Shown in pieces: positions 1-9,315 of a stretch of DNA of 64,000 nt. The notes under the pieces are model-generated. The model was not told where the DNA came from. It made no database searches and saw only the letters and a list, made by a program, of their open reading frames with translations. Position numbers and translations under genes: made by a program. The stretch is from contig QHMH01000006.1 of assembly GCA_003258795.1 (NCBI GenBank), positions 62,001 through 126,000 of the forward strand. Direction: 5' to 3'. Source of the stretch: Candidatus Melainabacteria bacterium (GTDB lineage Bacteria; Cyanobacteriota; Vampirovibrionia; Gastranaerophilales; Gastranaerophilaceae). Each line of letters begins with the position of its first letter. Position 1 is the stretch's first letter.

Positions 1-865
1 AGAATATTTTTTTATACAAATTTATATCTCTGTATTTTGCAATGAATGGGTAAAGAGCATCTCCCAGTGGTCCCTGTAAACCTAAAATCGCATTATAAAT
101 TTTTTCTGCTGCGACATAATATCCAACTAAAATTGGAGAAGAAATAAGACCTAAACAAAAAGTATTTGTATTTGTATAGATTGAAACTGAAACTCTTGAT
201 AGAAAAAATTCTGAACTATATTTGAACTGTCTTTTTATAGAATTTAATTTTGGGATATAAAATTTAATTTTGAATGTTTTAAACGCAAACCATAAGCCAA
301 TTAGCCCTGCAACAATATAACCTGTCCCTTCTAACAATGGAACAAGAAAATAATCGGAAGGATTTTTTACAAGTACAAATATCAAAAATAAAAATAATGA
401 TTTTGCTAAAATGTTTAAAAATGTTATATATTTCATTCTTTCCATTCCTTGAAAAAACCAAACAGGATTTATTGCATTGCCCAATACTGTTGCAAATGAA
501 AGAATAAATATTAAATAGTTTTCTCTAAATAAGGGAACTAAAAAAACGACTAATGATAGAATTAAAAAGCTTATCAAAAGAAAAAATGTTTTTAATGTAA
601 TTACGGAATTAAATATATTTGAAAGATTATTTTGATTGTGTCTATTTACAGCTATTTCACGTGTTGCAGAAAGTCCAAATCCGAAATCTGTTAAAATATT
701 GAAGTATTGTACAGTTGCCAAAGCAAAGAAAACAAGTCCAAATTTTTCAACTCCTAAAACTCTTGACAGATATGGCAAAGATATTAAAGGAATTATATAA
801 ATAAGTCCCTGCAAAGCTCCAAGAGATACGACATTTTCAAATAACCGTTTTCTTTCTGAACCCAT
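1..865 (-). CDS. Wzx-type polysaccharide flippase, 3' end beyond window
   Basis: Reading down from an ATG at 865 the frame stays open to base 1, giving 288 residues of a polytopic membrane protein. The start MGSERKRLFENVVSLGALQG, a segment LPYLSRVLGVEKFGL and the motif NPVWFFQGMERM (about residues 130-142) are typical of RfbX/Wzx flippases of the MATE-like superfamily. These move undecaprenyl-linked repeat units across the inner membrane. The ATG overlaps the stop of the upstream glycosyltransferase gene (TAATG), with AGGAG about 11 nt before it, so it is co-transcribed with the glycan genes at 865-5926. The C-terminal part lies outside the window. Family certain; substrate unknown. Confidence 0.85.
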   Translation of the reverse strand, partial: MGSERKRLFENVVSLGALQGLIYIIPLISLPYLSRVLGVEKFGLVFFALATVQYFNILTDFGFGLSATREIAVNRHNQNNLSNIFNSVITLKTFFLLISFLILSLVVFLVPLFRENYLIFILSFATVLGNAINPVWFFQGMERMKYITFLNILAKSLFLFLIFVLVKNPSDYFLVPLLEGTGYIVAGLIGLWFAFKTFKIKFYIPKLNSIKRQFKYSSEFFLSRVSVSIYTNTNTFCLGLISSPILVGYYVAAEKIYNAILGLQGPLGDALYPFIAKYRDINLYKKIF

Positions 866-2082
866 TACTTGCTTATACTCCTAATCCAATCAAAAACTCT
901 TTCACAGTTTTTACCGTCTTGATATGAAAACATTTTATCACGGAGTAACTTTCTTTGTTCTTTAAAACTATCATTACCATCGATGATGCCCTGTATTGAG
1001 TTAACAAGTTCATTGTCAGAGTAAACTTTAATACCAGCAGTCATTTCACTATATGGTGCGTAAAAACCTCTTTCAATATCGTATTTTTTTATATCTTTTG
1101 GATAATAGATAATCGGTTTATCTAAAAGTAAATAATCAAAGTAAACAGAAGAATAATCGGTTATTAGAGCATCAGTGTATTTTAATAATGCATAAACATC
1201 TGTTGTTTTATTCACAATGTATATTGCTTCATCAGACTTTATGTCTAAAGAATTTTTATCTGCAGGATGTAGTTTGCAAAATAGAACTGAATTATTCTTT
1301 TTAAAGAACTCTCTAATTTTTGTATCTGTGATAAAAGATGATACATCTTCGCCATTATCTCTAAAAGTTGGCATATAGATGAAAACTTTTTTGCCTGCAT
1401 TTTTAAAATATCTGATTTTTTCAAAATCTTTTTCACTGAATAAATCAGAATTCATTATGTCATTTTTGAGAACATCACATCTTGGAGAGCCGGTTATAAT
1501 AATATTTTTTCCCTCTGTTAAAAACGCAGTTTTATAACAATTTTTTTCATATTCTCCACTAACAAAAAAGAAAATGTCCTTAATTTTAACTATATTTCTT
1601 AAAAATTTTACCATTGGATTTTTTGATGGCTGTTCAGTTTTAGGATTGTCAAAAACGATTTTTTTTAGAGGAATTCCATGCCATAAATTTAAACAAATTG
1701 CACCATAAGAAAGAAAAATGTTGGATACGGCGCAAACATCATAATCTGTAACCCAAAATTTTGATTTTAAAGAATAATAAAAACCTTTAAAACTTTTTCT
1801 TTTAAAAACATTTTTAAAACCTCTTGCATTAAATTTTTTTATCATATCTTTATCGTCACAAAGATAAATAATTTTGTAGTCAGAATCTAAATTGTAAAGG
1901 TATAAAAAAAGGTACTTTGTATTGTGTAAAAAATAATCTTTTCTTTTATTTTCTTTAAACAAAGTGTTGGGGCTACTTCCGAAAAGAATTGTCTTGTTAT
2001 CTCTTTTAATAAATAATCCCAAAAATAATCCAAAAATTATTCTAAAAAATCCAATAAAAAATAATTTTACTTTCTTTATCAT
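865..2082 (-). CDS. CDP-glycerol glycerophosphotransferase-family (TagB/TagF-like) enzyme
   Basis: 405 aa when started at the ATG at 2082. This ATG overlaps the upstream stop by 4 bp (ATGA) and has GGGG six bases before it, whereas the longer frame to 2145 would run deep into the upstream gene. The family transfers polyol phosphates or related groups onto glycan chains on the cytoplasmic face. The sequence shows LNLWHGIPLKKI (about residues 110-121), TGSPRCD, LFCKLHPAD and the C-terminal ITDYSSVYFDYLLLDKP, which are the conserved His and nucleotide-binding blocks of this family. The basic, hydrophobic N-terminus suggests membrane association. Because the organism looks Gram-negative, a capsule or O-antigen role is more likely than teichoic acid; the acceptor is unknown. 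Confidence 0.82.
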   Translation of the reverse strand: MIKKVKLFFIGFFRIIFGLFLGLFIKRDNKTILFGSSPNTLFKENKRKDYFLHNTKYLFLYLYNLDSDYKIIYLCDDKDMIKKFNARGFKNVFKRKSFKGFYYSLKSKFWVTDYDVCAVSNIFLSYGAICLNLWHGIPLKKIVFDNPKTEQPSKNPMVKFLRNIVKIKDIFFFVSGEYEKNCYKTAFLTEGKNIIITGSPRCDVLKNDIMNSDLFSEKDFEKIRYFKNAGKKVFIYMPTFRDNGEDVSSFITDTKIREFFKKNNSVLFCKLHPADKNSLDIKSDEAIYIVNKTTDVYALLKYTDALITDYSSVYFDYLLLDKPIIYYPKDIKKYDIERGFYAPYSEMTAGIKVYSDNELVNSIQGIIDGNDSFKEQRKLLRDKMFSYQDGKNCERVFDWIRSISK

Positions 2083-2894
2083 TTTTTCCCCAAATTGTTT
2101 TTTCCGACAGTTAAAACAACTGTACTTTTTATTATTCTCGGACAAACCATAAGAATTTGTTCTTTTATATTTTTTATTTCTTTGAAAAAGTACCCCTTGT
2201 CAATTCCGTAAAATCTAAAATAACCTCCCAAAATATTGAAGGTTATCAACTCTCTCAATGGTGGAAGCCACGAACCGCAGTAAAAATGCTTGATATAAGA
2301 AACGTTTTTATCGTAATTTAAAAAGTAATTGCTTGGATATATATAACTTTTATCTTCAAGTTCTACTGTTTTTTTGTCATTGTAAGGTGGTTTAAGGTTG
2401 AATTTTTCTGCGAAATAAACCTGAAGTCTTTCGGTATTTGGTATTAAATTTAAAGAGCCGTCTTCGTTATAAAAATTCAAATTGTCAAATTCATCAAGCA
2501 AATCTTTAATTATATGGTTGTTTTTCTTTGCACCAACAACTCCGATAGACGGCAAAATTCTTCTGTGAAAGTTTTCAAAGCTACAAAAAAAGTTTAAGTT
2601 TAAAAAATCATCCAAAGGTTTAAATACCATACAATCAGTATCAAGGTATATTCCGCCATAATTATAAAGAGCATACGTTCTGAAATAATCAGATATAAAT
2701 GCCCACTTTTTTTCTTTTAAGGCATCATTGACGTACTTGTTGTTACAAAGCTTTAAATCTTCGTTATTCCACTCTCTAAACTCATAATCTGATAAAATAT
2801 TCTTCCAACTCTCAATACATTTTATGACAATATCAGGTTTTTGGTTTGAACCAAACCAACAATAGTGTATAATTTTGGGAATACTTTCCGTCAT
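2079..2894 (-). CDS. GT32-type (Gly_transf_sug) glycosyltransferase
   Basis: 271 aa. The N-terminal IPKIIHYCWFG and the DXD block GGIYLDTDCMVF (about residues 97-108) are hallmarks of the OCH1/TcdB-like GT32 sugar transferases, which use a nucleotide sugar with a divalent metal held by the DXD aspartates. The length fits the bacterial capsule versions. It follows the GT4 gene at 2942 after a 47-bp gap and overlaps the next gene by 4 bp. Sugar donor and acceptor cannot be read from sequence. Confidence 0.85.
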   Translation of the reverse strand: MTESIPKIIHYCWFGSNQKPDIVIKCIESWKNILSDYEFREWNNEDLKLCNNKYVNDALKEKKWAFISDYFRTYALYNYGGIYLDTDCMVFKPLDDFLNLNFFCSFENFHRRILPSIGVVGAKKNNHIIKDLLDEFDNLNFYNEDGSLNLIPNTERLQVYFAEKFNLKPPYNDKKTVELEDKSYIYPSNYFLNYDKNVSYIKHFYCGSWLPPLRELITFNILGGYFRFYGIDKGYFFKEIKNIKEQILMVCPRIIKSTVVLTVGKNNLGKK

Positions 2895-2941
2895 TTTTTT
2901 AACCTAAATTAAGTAATGAAATTATTATACCATGAGCTTCA

Positions 2942-4144
2942 TTATTCATAAATATTCAAAATATTTTCCAAATATTTTTTTGTTGTATATAAATTTTTTG
3001 CTTTGTTATAAGCATTCTTGCCTAAAATTTTAGTTAATTCCCTATCTTCAAATAGTGACATCATTTTAGAGGCTAATGTTTTGTAATCTCCAACTTCAAA
3101 TAACATTCCCGTTTTATTATCTTCAACCATTTCAACAATTCCACCAATATTTGAAGCGATAACAGGTTTTCCAGTAAAAAAGCTTTCCATTATTATTGTT
3201 GGGAAATTTTCAAACCAAGTGGATGGAACAATAGTTGCAATACAATTTTTGTATTCGTTGTATAAATCTTTTCTGTCCATAAAACCTTTAAAATCAATGT
3301 TTTTTAGACCATATTTTTTCACTAAATTTTTAACTTGTTTTTCTTTATTTCCTCTGCCAACGATGTGTATTTTAATGTTTTCTGGCAAAAGTTTTGCAGC
3401 TTTTATAACATCAAAAATTCCTTTTTCTTCTACAAGGCGACCTGAAAATAAAAAATATCCTTTATCTTCAAAACTTGGTTCACTTCTTTCGAAAAATTCT
3501 CCCGCAAAGTTGTTTATAACTTTAACATTGCCTATTTTTGATTTGTCGCATATTTTTTTTAGTGCTTCACTTGGCGTAATAAAAGTAACATTTTCTAAAT
3601 AGTTTAAGGTTTTATTGAAATTGGCAAGAATTGATAATCTTAAACTCTGTTCTAAACCTTTAGCCCCACAGTTATTGAAAAAACAATTTAGTTTGTTTTT
3701 ATCACAACACTGTTCATGACAATAATTTTTATTGTTTTTTAATAAAGTCGTTGCAGGGCAAGTAAGAAAACTGTCGTGTAGTGTAAATACTATCTTTAGA
3801 TTGTTTTCTATGCAAGGTTTTATGATTGAAAAAGTTATTGCAGGGTGCAGAATATAATGAAGATGAACAACGTCAGGTTTAAATTCTTTGATAATTTCCC
3901 TCATTCTTTGCTCTGCTTCTCTGTTGTAATAGTATTTCAAAGGATGTTTAGCATACTCAAATGCTGTTAGTGGATAGTGCGTGAAATATTTTGTAAATTC
4001 TGCATCCTCAAAATAAGGTTTGTTATCACTTGCAAAAAAACAAACATCATGCCCGTTTTCTTTTAAAAGTTTGTAGGTTTCACATGCTATAAAGTCAGCA
4101 CCAGTTTCTATTTTAAAGTTACAATTTACAATCAAAACTCGCAT
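2942..4144 (-). CDS. GT4 family glycosyltransferase with Cys-rich insert
   Basis: 400 aa, GT-B fold. The N-terminal Rossmann half begins MRVLIVNCNF, and the C-terminal donor-binding half carries FSGRLVEEKGI and the E-x7-E type block PSTWFENFPTIIMESF, followed by GKPVIASNIGG. Between them (about residues 128-160) is a cluster of seven cysteines, seen in a GT4 subgroup of exopolysaccharide enzymes and possibly binding metal. The ATG at 4144 directly abuts the upstream gene's stop, so it is in the same operon. It probably adds one sugar of the surface repeat unit; donor unknown. Confidence 0.87.
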   Translation of the reverse strand: MRVLIVNCNFKIETGADFIACETYKLLKENGHDVCFFASDNKPYFEDAEFTKYFTHYPLTAFEYAKHPLKYYYNREAEQRMREIIKEFKPDVVHLHYILHPAITFSIIKPCIENNLKIVFTLHDSFLTCPATTLLKNNKNYCHEQCCDKNKLNCFFNNCGAKGLEQSLRLSILANFNKTLNYLENVTFITPSEALKKICDKSKIGNVKVINNFAGEFFERSEPSFEDKGYFLFSGRLVEEKGIFDVIKAAKLLPENIKIHIVGRGNKEKQVKNLVKKYGLKNIDFKGFMDRKDLYNEYKNCIATIVPSTWFENFPTIIMESFFTGKPVIASNIGGIVEMVEDNKTGMLFEVGDYKTLASKMMSLFEDRELTKILGKNAYNKAKNLYTTKKYLENILNIYE

Positions 4145-5926
4145 CTAAAACCTCACTTTTATTACTTTTGCATTATCAGGAAGATTTATCACTACTCTAT
4201 TATCAAACATTGATAATTCACTTTTATCTCCCTCTTTAAAAGAATAAAAATAAACCGTAGTTCCTTTTTCTATATCCCTTGGATTAAAAGAATTATATAG
4301 TATATTTTTTGCTGATTTCACTTTGTAGTATTTTGCATAGTAAGTTAAATAATCAAGAACTACACATGCTTTTTCGTTTTCAAACTTTATTACATCGTAG
4401 AAATTTCCGTATCTTACACTTGGTGGAAAATTTACTTTAAACTGAAATATTACGCTTAAAAGAATTAAAAAGGAAAGAAGAACATTTTTATATTCAACTT
4501 TGTAATTGTATGCGATAACAATGGAAATCATTGCTAAAATATAAGGGTATAAAATTGAATAATATCTGTAATAGATTATTAGCCTGAAGGCAGATATTAA
4601 AAGAGATAATAACCATACAAAAACTATTGTAAATAAGCAATATATAAAAAAGTTTTTTTCTTTAGATAGTTCTTTCATCTTTATTAGCTTGAAAAAAGAA
4701 TTTCGTTTGAATATGACGAAAAATAGTAATAAAGCTATCAGCACAAACGCTAAAACATAGAAAAGCCCTATGCTTTTAATGATTTCTACAATCAAATTTC
4801 CTTTAAGTTCATTTGTTCCTAAAATTGATTTAGGAAGAAGCGTAACAAAGAAATAAGGTAAAAATGTTAGCATTACAAAGCAATTTGCAAGGAATAATTT
4901 TATTCGAGAAGATTTACCCTTCCACAGACAGTAAACAAAATTTGATACTACAAAAAGAATTCCGTACAAATGTAAATTAACAATTATTGCTGAGAAAATT
5001 GCAAAAATAATTAAATCTTTATCTTTTTTGCTTTCCAAAAAGTTAAGCATAAAATTTGTGCACAATGGAGCAAGAAACATCAAAGTTGCATAACAACGAA
5101 GTTCTTGAGAATAATATATTCCCCAAAAGCTAAAACAAGACAAGATTGCGCCAGTTAAAGCTGTTCTTTCGTTAATTTTATTTTTTAGAAGATAATATAA
5201 ACTCCAAACTCCGCAAACTCCCATTATTACAGAAAATAATCTTGCCCAAACCTCAGTATATGAAACAATTGTCCATAGTTTAGCAATTATATAAATAAGT
5301 GGAGGGTTACAATAATCATTGAAAAGATTTGAAAATGACGATTTCGCATAAAGCATAGTGAAAACTTCATCAATCCACATAGGGTATTCTGTTAAATTGC
5401 AAAAACGAAGAAAAAATGCGATAATTATTGTAATTGTTAATAAAGCTTTTAAATGTATTTTTTTAGGATTTATAAGCAATAATGCTGAAAATAAGAATAA
5501 GTACGGAACAAAATACAATGAGGGAAGCATGAATAGAGATAAAATAAATATTTTACACTCAGTGAAAACACCTCTATAATTTATAAAGTTTCCAGAAGTT
5601 AAATCAATATTTTTAACGTTATTAATTCCATAAAACTTGTGTCCTATAAAAAGTTCTACATTATTTACAGGTTTTGAAATTTTGAGATTTTTAACTTTTC
5701 CTATGTATTCTTTGAAATAAACTCCATTAGCATAGTTGAGTTTTTCATCGTTTATGTAAATATCGCCAGTGTTTTGAGTTTGAATATTAACGATAACTTT
5801 GTTAAATACTCCACCAAAATAAGGTAAATCAATTTTTGTTTCATTTGTCTTGAAATTAAAAATAAACAACACTATTGAAATTACAATAAAAAAATATCCT
5901 AAAACCCTTTTCAAATTTTCTTTCAT
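4145..5926 (-). CDS. GT39/ArnT-like membrane glycosyltransferase (GT-C fold)
   Basis: 593 aa from the ATG at 5926; a GTG three bases upstream, overlapping the rnhB stop, is possible, but GAGG is spaced 7 nt from the ATG. After one N-terminal membrane segment and a soluble domain of about 100 residues come roughly ten transmembrane helices. The first periplasmic loop carries YPMWIDEVFT, the Asp/Glu motif of PMT_2/ArnT enzymes, which take sugars from polyprenyl phosphate on the periplasmic side. A small C-terminal soluble tail follows. It is the first glycan gene downstream of rnhB. It might modify lipid A, a glycan or protein; not decidable here. Confidence 0.75.
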   Translation of the reverse strand: MKENLKRVLGYFFIVISIVLFIFNFKTNETKIDLPYFGGVFNKVIVNIQTQNTGDIYINDEKLNYANGVYFKEYIGKVKNLKISKPVNNVELFIGHKFYGINNVKNIDLTSGNFINYRGVFTECKIFILSLFMLPSLYFVPYLFLFSALLLINPKKIHLKALLTITIIIAFFLRFCNLTEYPMWIDEVFTMLYAKSSFSNLFNDYCNPPLIYIIAKLWTIVSYTEVWARLFSVIMGVCGVWSLYYLLKNKINERTALTGAILSCFSFWGIYYSQELRCYATLMFLAPLCTNFMLNFLESKKDKDLIIFAIFSAIIVNLHLYGILFVVSNFVYCLWKGKSSRIKLFLANCFVMLTFLPYFFVTLLPKSILGTNELKGNLIVEIIKSIGLFYVLAFVLIALLLFFVIFKRNSFFKLIKMKELSKEKNFFIYCLFTIVFVWLLSLLISAFRLIIYYRYYSILYPYILAMISIVIAYNYKVEYKNVLLSFLILLSVIFQFKVNFPPSVRYGNFYDVIKFENEKACVVLDYLTYYAKYYKVKSAKNILYNSFNPRDIEKGTTVYFYSFKEGDKSELSMFDNRVVINLPDNAKVIKVRF

Positions 5927-5928
5927 CA

Positions 5929-6573
5929 CTAAACCTCAAGCTCCAAAGAAAGTTGTTTTGCTTCAAGTTTCTTTAAAAAACTTTTCCTGTGGTACTTACA
6001 AATCCCAAATTTTTTAATTGCTTCCATGTGTTCTTTCGTCAAATATCCTGCATTTTTACTCCAACCATATTGTGGAAATTCAGCATCAAGTTTTTTCATA
6101 TATTCATCTCGAGATTGTTTTGCAAGAATACTTGCTGCTGCTATACTTGCAGATTTAGAATCTCCCTTAATTACAAATTTCTGTGGATAGTTAAAGTTTT
6201 TTATAAATCGGTTTCCGTCAACTAAAACAGTTAAATCTTTTAACTCCGCTTTTTTTATTACATTTTCACAAGCAATTTTCATCGCCTTTAGTGAACAATT
6301 CAATATATTATTTTTTTCAATTTCTTCAACCTCAACACAAACTGTTGAGTTTATCGTATTTTTCAAAATGATAGGGAAAAGTTGAGCTCTTTTTTTTGCA
6401 GAAAGCTTCTTTGAATCATTTAAAAATGACAGTTCTTCAATTAAATCAGTTGATATTTTGTTGAAATAAACGGCAGATGCAAAAACTCCGCCAGCAGCAG
6501 GACCTCTCCCAGCCTCGTCAGTGCCGATGATGTTTGATTCAAACTTTTTATCAAATTCAAAAAGATTATTCAT
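5929..6573 (-). CDS. rnhB: Ribonuclease HII
   Basis: 214 aa from the ATG at 6573; longer GTG/TTG starts exist upstream but add no family sequence. RNase HII removes ribonucleotides and RNA primers from RNA/DNA hybrids in the cytoplasm. The active-site acids are visible: GTDEAGRGP (Asp, Glu), VDGNR (Asp) and AKQSRDEY (Asp). The start overlaps the rbgA stop by 8 bp, and rplS-rbgA-rnhB is a gene order widely conserved in bacteria. The polysaccharide genes follow with no gap, so they may share this transcript. Confidence 0.95.
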   Translation of the reverse strand: MNNLFEFDKKFESNIIGTDEAGRGPAAGGVFASAVYFNKISTDLIEELSFLNDSKKLSAKKRAQLFPIILKNTINSTVCVEVEEIEKNNILNCSLKAMKIACENVIKKAELKDLTVLVDGNRFIKNFNYPQKFVIKGDSKSASIAAASILAKQSRDEYMKKLDAEFPQYGWSKNAGYLTKEHMEAIKKFGICKYHRKSFLKKLEAKQLSLELEV

Positions 6574-7411
6574 CAAGTATAAATCTCCCGATTCTACCAG
6601 CACGAAAATCGGTCAAAACAAAAGTCGCAGTTCTTGAAATGTCAGCCTCTGCACCTTTGACAATCCAATTTCTACTTTTTGCAATATTTTCAAGTGTTAA
6701 TTCACCATCAATTGCATAATATTTTCTGACAATTTCAGGATATTTTTTATCTAAAAGTTTCAATAGTTCTGTTGCCACAGGTTCACTATCATAGGCATTT
6801 TCTGAAACCGAATTAACAAAGGCAAGTTTTTTTGCTTTAACCTGATCTTCCTGTTTCATTGGAATAATCCCTGGGGTATCAAGGAGTTCAACTTTAGGAT
6901 TTATTCTAACCCATTGTTGTTGTCGAGTAACTCCAGCCTTTGCTCCTACTTTTGTTTTTGAGCTGTTTGTAAGCTTATTTATAATACTTGATTTTCCAAC
7001 ATTTGGCATGCCAATGACCATGACACGTGCTGCTCTTCGAAGAAGTCCCTTTTGCATTAAAGCCTGAATTCTTGGTTCGGCAAGTTCAATAACTTTAGAA
7101 ACAAGCTTGCTTAAATCCTTTGTCTTTCGAGCTTCTGAAGTAAGCACTGGAACGTTATACTCTTCCCTTAAACGTTCAACCCATGTTTTTAATTCATTTT
7201 CATCTACCAAATCGGCTTTATTTAACAAAATAAGACGAGGCTTATCATTGATGAGTTTTGATACATCACCGTATGAGCTGCTTAAAGGTAACCTCGCATC
7301 TAAAACTTCAATAACGACATCAACCAAATTGATTTTTTCTTTCAAAATCCTTTCAGCTTTAGCGATATGCCCAGGATACCAATGAATATGTCCCCTATTT
7401 TCTTCTCTCAT
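6566..7411 (-). CDS. rbgA: Ribosome biogenesis GTPase RbgA/YlqF
   Basis: 281 aa. Circularly permuted GTPase: the G4 motif LNKADLVD (about residue 65) precedes G1 GMPNVGKSS (about residue 133) and G3 DTPGI (about residue 178). The N-terminus HWYPGHIAKA is the family signature. RbgA assists late assembly of the 50S subunit. AGAGG lies 5 bases before the ATG. A hairpin (7430-7460) separates it from rplS, so it may be read by partial read-through or have its own promoter. Length is normal. Confidence 0.95.
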   Translation of the reverse strand: MREENRGHIHWYPGHIAKAERILKEKINLVDVVIEVLDARLPLSSSYGDVSKLINDKPRLILLNKADLVDENELKTWVERLREEYNVPVLTSEARKTKDLSKLVSKVIELAEPRIQALMQKGLLRRAARVMVIGMPNVGKSSIINKLTNSSKTKVGAKAGVTRQQQWVRINPKVELLDTPGIIPMKQEDQVKAKKLAFVNSVSENAYDSEPVATELLKLLDKKYPEIVRKYYAIDGELTLENIAKSRNWIVKGAEADISRTATFVLTDFRAGRIGRFILDE

Positions 7412-7429
7412 AAAACCTCTATAAAATTA

Positions 7430-7460
7430 CAGAGTGTTCAAAAAATATTTAAACACTCTG
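7430..7460 (-). terminator. Hairpin between rplS and rbgA
   Basis: A perfect 9-bp inverted repeat (CAGAGTGTT / AACACTCTG) with a 13-nt loop lies 28 bp after the rplS stop and is followed on the minus strand by TAATTTTAT. The U-run is weak, so this may attenuate rather than fully stop transcription into rbgA. Confidence 0.55.
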
Positions 7461-7487
7461 CAAAAATCCTTGAATTTACAAATAAAA

Positions 7488-7865
7488 CTATCTCTTTTCG
7501 ATTTTTTCTTTAATACGAGTTGCTTTACCAGAGAGGCTTCTCAAGTAGTACAATTTAGCACGTCTTACGTCCCCTCTTTTGATAACAGTAATTTTTTCAA
7601 CTCTTGGAGAGTACAAAGCGAAAACTCTTTCAACACCAACACCTTGGAAAATTTTTCTTACAGTGATAGTTTTGTTGATGCCAGAACCTCTCTTTTTGAT
7701 TACAGTTCCTTCAAAAGCTTGAGTTCTTTCTTTGTTACCTTCGATAATTCTTACGAAAACTTTTACCGTATCACCAGGATAAACATCGGTAATAGTTTTA
7801 TTCAAAAATTCTTTTTCAACATTTTCAACTATCGGATTCATTTTTCTACCCTTTTTTCTTGTCAT
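7488..7865 (-). CDS. rplS: 50S ribosomal protein L19
   Basis: 125 aa, colinear with L19: [23 protein letters not shown] and [10 protein letters not shown] are recognisable. L19 sits at the 30S-50S interface. The annotated ATG gives an extra basic MTRKKGRK; an internal ATG at 7841 with AAGGG upstream gives the more usual length of about 117 aa. Either is plausible, as the 7865 start has no clear ribosome binding site. Confidence 0.93.
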   Translation of the reverse strand: MTRKKGRKMNPIVENVEKEFLNKTITDVYPGDTVKVFVRIIEGNKERTQAFEGTVIKKRGSGINKTITVRKIFQGVGVERVFALYSPRVEKITVIKRGDVRRAKLYYLRSLSGKATRIKEKIEKR

Positions 7866-7934
7866 ATCAATAAGTAAGTTGATTTTAGTTCAAAAAAAAA
7901 CAAAAATCAACTACCAATTAAGATTTATTAAATA

Positions 7935-8315
7935 TTAAACCTCAGAATTTTCAAACTCGTCAATTTCATCAAGAAAATCTTGACCGAATTCGTCATCTTC
8001 AAAATATTCAAAATTATTTTCTTTTTTCTTTGCAGAATCGAATTTTGCGAGTCTTTCAAGCCTTTTTCTTTCATTTAGAACGTTTGCGACATTCATCATC
8101 GCAAGCGAATTTAGAGTGGCTCTCAATTGAGCACTTCTGTCAACATATTGAAATCTATCTTGATTTTGTTCATCTTCTCTGTCAATAACGGCATACTCTC
8201 CGCCCTGTCCCATTTTATCATCTTGCATGTTAGCGACTGTTCCAGAGATATCTCCACTTTTGAAGTTGAACGCTCCTGCGATACCAAAATATCCTGCTGA
8301 ACGATTATCTACCAC
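7935..8315 (-). CDS. Conserved-looking 126-aa protein of unknown function upstream of rplS
   Basis: GTG start at 8315 with AAGGA eight bases upstream; no ATG is available near the N-terminus. The protein begins with a Gly/Ala/Phe-rich stretch (GYFGIAGAFNFKSGD), has a charged central helix (about residues 60-100) and ends in a very acidic tail (DDEFGQDFLDEIDEFE). No signal peptide, membrane segment or known motif is visible. It heads the minus-strand run containing rplS and rbgA, so a translation-related job is possible, but that is only context. Not recognised. Confidence 0.7.
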   Translation of the reverse strand: MVDNRSAGYFGIAGAFNFKSGDISGTVANMQDDKMGQGGEYAVIDREDEQNQDRFQYVDRSAQLRATLNSLAMMNVANVLNERKRLERLAKFDSAKKKENNFEYFEDDEFGQDFLDEIDEFENSEV

Positions 8316-8498
8316 TTTCTCTTTCCTTCTTTTTTATCTCTCTAATATTCTATTGTGCTTATAAAAAATCCCTGAAGAAAAAAACTTGCTATTAGCTTTT
8401 ACAAATCTTTACAAAAACTTTTAAATGCGTCTTATGATAAGTTTCACTTTTATATTTTTGTATTATAATAGGACGTAAGATTTGAAAAGGAGAATTTA

Positions 8499-9314
8499 AT
8501 GTCTTTGATATTGGAACATAAACAAGCTTTAATTGCTGGTGATGGACAGTTACCTGTTAAAATGGCTCAATTTGCCGCTGAAAATGGTTTTGAAGTTATT
8601 GCAATTTCTTTGTCGTCTGACAATTGTAATGACTTGAAAAAGTATTGTTCTAAAGTTTATTCATGTTCTCCAGGGGAAGTTTTAAAAATTCAAAAAATTC
8701 TTGAAGAAGAGCAAATAAAACAGTTAACATTTTTGGGTAAAGTTCACAAAGGGCTTATTTTAAAACGTCCGAAGTTTGATTCAAAGGCAATTGAACTTAT
8801 AAAAAATGCAAAAAGACTCAATGATAATGAGGTAATGCTCATCATTATTAGAGAACTTGAAAAAATGGGAATTACAATATTGGACCAAACTATTTTTATA
8901 AAAAAATTGATGATTCCTGCTGGAGTTCTTGGAAAGCATAAACCTACACAAGAACAAGTTGATGACGTTAATTATGGTTATCAAATAGCAAAAGAAATTG
9001 GAAAATCTGATATTGGTCAATCTGTTGTAATTAAAGACAAAATGATTATGGCTGTGGAAGCTATTGAAGGCACAGATAGATGTATCAGACGAGGTGCAAA
9101 ACTTGCAAAGAAAGGTGCATCTGTAATCAAGGTTGCAAAACCATCTCAAGATAAAAGATTTGATATTCCTGCTGTTGGTTTAAAAACCTTAAAGACAATG
9201 AAAAGATACAAGGCTGGTTTGCTATCTGTAGAAGCTAACGAAACTATTATTGCAGATTTAGAAAAAGTTGTGGAATTCGCTGATAAAAATAACATTGTCG
9301 TAATGGCGGTGTAA
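8499..9314 (+). CDS. lpxI: UDP-2,3-diacylglucosamine pyrophosphatase LpxI
   Basis: 271 aa, full-length match in character to the LpxI (DUF1009) family: ALIAGDGQLPVKMA at the N-terminus, FLGKVHKG, DVNYGYQIAKEIG and the C-terminal GTDRCIRRG and KPSQDKRFDIPAVG blocks. LpxI hydrolyses UDP-2,3-diacylglucosamine to lipid X in lipid A synthesis and replaces LpxH in many lineages. An AAGGAG site precedes the ATG and TATAAT (8464-8469) lies upstream. lpxB follows after 1 bp, supplying the next step. Confidence 0.94.
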   Translation: MSLILEHKQALIAGDGQLPVKMAQFAAENGFEVIAISLSSDNCNDLKKYCSKVYSCSPGEVLKIQKILEEEQIKQLTFLGKVHKGLILKRPKFDSKAIELIKNAKRLNDNEVMLIIIRELEKMGITILDQTIFIKKLMIPAGVLGKHKPTQEQVDDVNYGYQIAKEIGKSDIGQSVVIKDKMIMAVEAIEGTDRCIRRGAKLAKKGASVIKVAKPSQDKRFDIPAVGLKTLKTMKRYKAGLLSVEANETIIADLEKVVEFADKNNIVVMAV

Positions 9315-9315
9315 T

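Noticed and set aside
2079..2145. Longer start for the TagF-like gene at 2145
   Set aside because: Would overlap the GT32 gene by 67 bp; the ATG at 2082 has a good ribosome binding site and a normal 4-bp overlap.
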